IMG/VR virus record: IMGVR_UViG_3300046167_000253
Span: 1-20,322 of that record
Direction: 5' to 3' (one strand)
Length of the DNA stretch: 20,322 bases
DNA from: a virus
In this document: positions 19,915 to 20,322 of the stretch, in pieces
Numbering within the stretch: the first letter of the stretch is position 1
Layout of the letters: the number at the start of each line of letters is the position of its first letter
Made by a program: the position numbers and the translations under genes
The notes under the pieces: model-generated
What the model was told of the DNA's origin: nothing
Seen by the model: the letters and a program-made list of their open reading frames with translations, nothing else
Database searches by the model: none

Positions 19915-20322
19915 CGCTCGAAACTTTATCGCTGTACTTGCCTAGGCGGTCCAGCGCGATTTGATTAACCTGCACCGTGTGCGTATCGCCTCCGTCCGTT
20001 GGGTTTAGTTCTTCCTTGCCCCTGACTTCGTTAATACTTAGCACGCCGTTGTTTAGCATCTTAGTATAAAAGTCTGCGCGGCTTTGCATATCGCCTCGGT
20101 ACAAATCGTTGAGGTTAAACTTGCTGTATATCTGTGGGCGCTCGCGTGACTGGATTAGCTTTCTGTCTATCTCCTGCTCGATACGCTTGGCCCAAGGTGC
20201 AATCGTGTGCCGTGCAAATTGTAGGTTTTGCTGTTCAACATTGTTGTATGTTGTTTGGCTTTCAAGCTGCACCAGTGTTGGCGGCACGCTAAAAATGCGG
20301 CATATCTCTTCAGCCTGAAACT
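19904..20322 (-). CDS. Portal protein, C-terminal part (cut by the window edge)
   Basis: Only the last ~139 codons are present; the frame stays open to the end of the window, so an apparent GTG start at 20287 is internal. The reading begins FQAEEICRIFSVPPTLVQ, the typical HK97-type portal segment, and continues ARHTIAPWAKRIEQEIDRKL, SKFNLNDLYRGDMQSRADFY, and LSINEVRGKEELNPTDGGDT. The 'LTINEVRxxEGLxPxxGGD' sequence near the C-terminus is diagnostic of this portal family. The dodecameric portal is the head's DNA channel. Its 3' end overlaps the protease-capsid start. Confidence 0.9.
   Translation of the reverse strand, partial: FQAEEICRIFSVPPTLVQLESQTTYNNVEQQNLQFARHTIAPWAKRIEQEIDRKLIQSRERPQIYSKFNLNDLYRGDMQSRADFYTKMLNNGVLSINEVRGKEELNPTDGGDTHTVQVNQIALDRLGKYSDKVSSDGV

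Noticed and set aside
1-20322. tRNA genes, integrase, attachment sites, insertion sequences
   Set aside because: I looked for cloverleaf-like segments, recombinase motifs and terminal inverted repeats and found none I could support.

Overview
The window is a nearly complete segment of a small tailed-phage (siphovirus-type) genome whose host is most likely a member of the Bacteroidota. The host call rests on a stand-alone VirE-N/BT4734-like primase domain, a DUF3127 protein, arabinofuranosidase/LamG-like adhesin repeats of the kind common in Bacteroidota phages, the near absence of Shine-Dalgarno sequences, and a promoter resembling the Bacteroidota TTTG / TAnnTTTG type. Base composition is only moderately AT-rich, so a typical very low-GC Flavobacterium host is not favoured. 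No integrase, tRNA, rRNA, insertion sequence or CRISPR array is visible, and every supported gene lies on the minus strand, so transcription runs from high to low coordinates.

Layout in transcription order. (1) Head and neck, 20322-16234: portal C-terminus (cut by the window edge), a 729-aa fusion of an N-terminal WGGD-motif domain, a prohead protease and an HK97-fold major capsid protein, an intrinsic terminator, then gp6-like, head-tail joining and gp10-like connectors. (2) Tail, 16237-7451: a 950-aa fusion of a DUF3168 tail-completion domain with a tail-fibre repeat linker and two carbohydrate-binding-like domains, two small proteins, the major tail protein, a G/GT tail-assembly chaperone pair with a visible A8 slippery site for -1 frameshifting, a TP901-type tape measure, and a 799-aa distal-tail/fibre protein. 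(3) Lysis, 7451-5839: small membrane proteins, an M15 peptidase endolysin, a metallophosphoesterase, another single-TM protein, and a terminator. (4) A control region, 5790-5477: a probable early promoter overlapping a 20-bp palindrome, a 57-aa leader ORF, and an intrinsic-terminator hairpin that ends three bases before the next start codon. (5) Early/replication genes, 5476-36: small early proteins, a primase-like protein, a compact C5 DNA methyltransferase, an SSB-like DUF3127 protein, an HTH protein, a lambda-O-like initiator carrying five iteron-like repeats (candidate origin), a P-like replication protein, two conserved small proteins, NinG and an HNH endonuclease.

Genes are packed with ATGA/TAATG overlaps, so translation is probably coupled across each operon. 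HNH at the left end and portal at the right end are normally separated only by terminase genes, so the window is probably a circular or circularly permuted genome that lacks only the terminase region. The most interesting points are the neck-protein/adhesin fusion, the protease-capsid fusion with a possible internal capsid start, the iterons within the initiator gene, and the attenuator-like early control region. I see no wholly unknown multi-gene system; the novelty lies in these unusual fusions and control elements.
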